Source: Eggerthellaceae bacterium
GTDB lineage: Bacteria > Actinomycetota > Coriobacteriia > Coriobacteriales > Eggerthellaceae
Assembly: GCA_017459485.1 (NCBI GenBank)
Contig: JAFUCW010000345.1
Span: forward strand, 1 to 7,554
Direction of reading: 5' to 3'
Length of the DNA stretch: 7,554 nucleotides
The notes under the pieces are model-generated. The model was given only the letters and a program-made list of their open reading frames with translations, made no database searches and had not been told where the DNA came from. Numbering within the stretch: the first letter of the stretch is position 1; each line of letters opens with the position of its first letter. Positions 6,578 through 7,554 of the stretch are shown here, in pieces. The translations under genes and the position numbers were made by a program.

Positions 6578-6637
6578 GGCGACCCGCACGGCAAGCACCC
6601 GCTTGCACGCGGCGTTACCGCGCAACAAAAAACTCGT

Positions 6638-6776
6638 TTCGTGCATGAAAAAGCCAGTTTGAGGCGACCGTAGACCAGGTACGCCCCTTCAGCATCAGCA
6701 TTTCCCCAGGTCGACTGTCTTGCGGCAGCCTTTTCGCGCGCCCCATTCGCCTCAATCTGGCCTTTTCGTGCACGAA
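6638..6776. repeat. Inverted pair of 30-nt elements containing TTCGTGCACGAA
   Basis: The arm 6638-6667 and the reverse complement of 6747-6776 match at 27 of 30 positions, separated by 79 nt. Each arm begins with TTCGTGCA(C/T)GAA, a perfect 12-bp palindrome in the right copy and one base off in the left, followed by an A-rich step and GCCAG(A/T)TTGAGGCGA. The unit is unrelated to the GACATCTGACAAGGGG repeats elsewhere in the window. It could be a dispersed intergenic repeat, a pair of protein-binding sites, or the two sides of a long RNA stem. Confidence 0.75.
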
Positions 6777-6851
6777 TGTGGTTTAGGATGCCCGAAGAGC
6801 CCGTCTTTGAGTCTGACTGTCAACGCCATTGCGGCATGCCCAACAAACGGC

Positions 6852-6860
6852 TGGTAAAAT
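6852..6860 (+). promoter_or_regulatory. Candidate extended -10 of the fructose bisphosphatase gene
   Basis: TGGTAAAAT is a close match to an extended -10 (TGnTATAAT). A start near 6867 would give a leader of about 30 nt containing AGGAAGG at 6883-6889. A -35 at standard spacing is not visible; TTGCGG at 6829-6834 is 20 nt away. The extended -10 form can compensate for that. Confidence 0.45.
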
Positions 6861-6897
6861 GATGCAAAACGAGTTTGGACCCAGGAAGGGCGACATC

Positions 6898-7554
6898 ATG
6901 ACCGAGCTGTTCGTATCCGACATACATGGCAACTACGAAACGTTTTCGCGTATCTTGCGAAACGCTCCAGCAGACGCGCACCTTCACATGGTAGGCGACA
7001 TCTACGACCGCGGACCGCAACCCGACCTGGTCATGGACGCGCTTGCCCAATGGCCAAGCGTCGACATCCAATGGGGAAACCACGACGTGCTGTGGATGGG
7101 CGCCGCCCTTGGGCAACCAGGCAGCGTAGCCAACGCCGTGCGCATCTGTGCGCGCTACGGCAACCTCTCGATACTCGAGAATACGTACGGAATCGACCTG
7201 GAGCCTTTGCGCGCGTTTGCAAGGGATGCGTATGCGGACGATCCCTGCGTGGCATTCGGGCTCAAGGGAAGCCCCGACCTGCCCCCCGAAGAGCTGGAAG
7301 AGACCGTCAAAGTGCAAAAAGCCATGGCCTACATCCAGTTCAAGGTAGAGCATGCGCTCATCTGCGAAAACCCTGCATTCGGGCTGGAATCGCGCGACCT
7401 TCTGCATCGCATTGACTTCGAAGCGGGCACCATCGAACTCGAAGGAAAGCTCTACCCGCTCAAGGACACCGTCTTCCCTACCATCGACCCGGAAGACCCC
7501 TATGCGCTCACCGACGGCGAAGCGCAGGTCGTGGAGCATCTACAGGAAGCGTTC
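6898..7554 (+). CDS. fbp: Class III fructose-1,6-bisphosphatase, 5' part (compact form)
   Basis: The first 219 residues are visible; the frame runs off the window. The product hydrolyses fructose 1,6-bisphosphate to fructose 6-phosphate in gluconeogenesis (EC 3.1.3.11; Firmicutes-type FBPase, PF06874) in the cytosol. It has a calcineurin-like metallophosphatase fold: SDIHG (7-11), GDIYDRGPQPD (33-43) and WGNHDVLWMG (59-68) supply the metal ligands, followed by family stretches such as RICARYGNL and YPLKDTVFPTIDPEDPYAL. The ATG at 6898 has AGGAAGG (6883-6889) 8 nt upstream; in-frame ATGs at 6859 and 6862 overlap the promoter-like -10 and lack a ribosome site. Compared with the Bacillus subtilis enzyme as I remember it, both the roughly 65-residue leader and a roughly 130-residue stretch between the first two motifs are absent. 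The metallophosphatase motifs are intact. Confidence 0.9.
   Translation, partial: MTELFVSDIHGNYETFSRILRNAPADAHLHMVGDIYDRGPQPDLVMDALAQWPSVDIQWGNHDVLWMGAALGQPGSVANAVRICARYGNLSILENTYGIDLEPLRAFARDAYADDPCVAFGLKGSPDLPPEELEETVKVQKAMAYIQFKVEHALICENPAFGLESRDLLHRIDFEAGTIELEGKLYPLKDTVFPTIDPEDPYALTDGEAQVVEHLQEAF

Larger units (their letters stand above)
6511..6897. other. Non-coding intergenic region between divergent genes
   Basis: About 390 nt with no convincing gene on either strand. It holds the promoter-like sites of both flanking genes, two short hairpins (GCAAGC/GCTTGC at 6591-6606 and CGCGG/CCGCG at 6608-6622, neither followed by a T-run) and a long inverted-repeat element with 30-nt arms at 6638-6776. 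The 79-nt spacer inside that element (6668-6746) shows no recognisable feature. Confidence 0.7.

Noticed and set aside
6511..6594. 28-codon N-terminal extension of the SpoU methyltransferase
   Set aside because: It is Arg/Pro/Cys-rich, unlike the family, and contains the likely -10 box at 6551-6556.
6591..6622. Two short GC hairpins as terminators
   Set aside because: Neither is followed by a T-run on either strand, and they lie upstream of both divergent genes where no transcript should end.
6638..6776. Inverted repeat as the ends of an insertion sequence
   Set aside because: Only 79 nt lie between the arms and no target-site duplication is visible; at most it could be a tiny non-autonomous element.
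6820..7539. 239-codon open frame on the minus strand
   Set aside because: It lies antisense to a frame with unmistakable class III fructose bisphosphatase motifs; high GC keeps the opposite strand open.

Overview
The window is GC-rich, densely coded bacterial chromosome with six protein-coding genes in mixed orientation. Two are cut by the window ends. Three things together suggest a Coriobacteriia/Eggerthellaceae-type actinobacterium: the high GC, a Firmicutes-type (class III) fructose-1,6-bisphosphatase, and a zinc-containing macrodomain hydrolase. This placement is inference; there is no rRNA or other taxonomic marker here. No tRNA, rRNA, transposase, CRISPR array or phage gene was found.

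Layout, left to right. (1) 2-787 (+): 3' part of a multi-pass membrane protein resembling the YkvI family, ending in a hydrophilic repeat-bearing tail, followed by a strong 16-bp hairpin terminator. (2) 913-974: a cluster of REP-like palindromic repeat arms. (3) 1005-2594 (+): a divergent SDF-family (dicarboxylate/amino acid:cation symporter) transporter carrying an N-terminal cytosolic domain that looks like a degenerate RsbW/histidine-kinase-type ATPase fold. (4) 2639-2753: a large inverted repeat of the same family as (2), lying between convergent genes. (5) 2748-3545 (-): a zinc-macrodomain protein-ADP-ribose hydrolase. (6) 3546-3778: a divergent intergenic region with a perfect 13-bp palindrome that could be a bidirectional promoter or an operator. 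(7) 3779-5611 (+): a 610-aa membrane protein of unknown function with a large helical extracytoplasmic domain and a glycine-rich C-terminal region. (8) 5656-6510 (-): a SpoU/TrmH-type RNA ribose 2'-O-methyltransferase. (9) 6511-6897: a non-coding stretch with promoters for both flanking genes and a second, unrelated inverted-repeat element with 30-nt arms. (10) 6898-7554 onward (+): 5' part of a class III fructose-1,6-bisphosphatase that lacks the N-terminal extension and the large insert I remember for the Bacillus enzyme.

The genes do not form an obvious operon. Orientation changes repeatedly, each gene has its own flanking signals, and the functions (transport, ADP-ribose removal, RNA methylation, gluconeogenesis) do not make one pathway. 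No clear new multi-gene system is visible. The items most worth a second look are the domain-fused SDF transporter with altered substrate-site residues, the two intergenic repeat families, the unrecognised 610-aa membrane protein and the compact fructose bisphosphatase.
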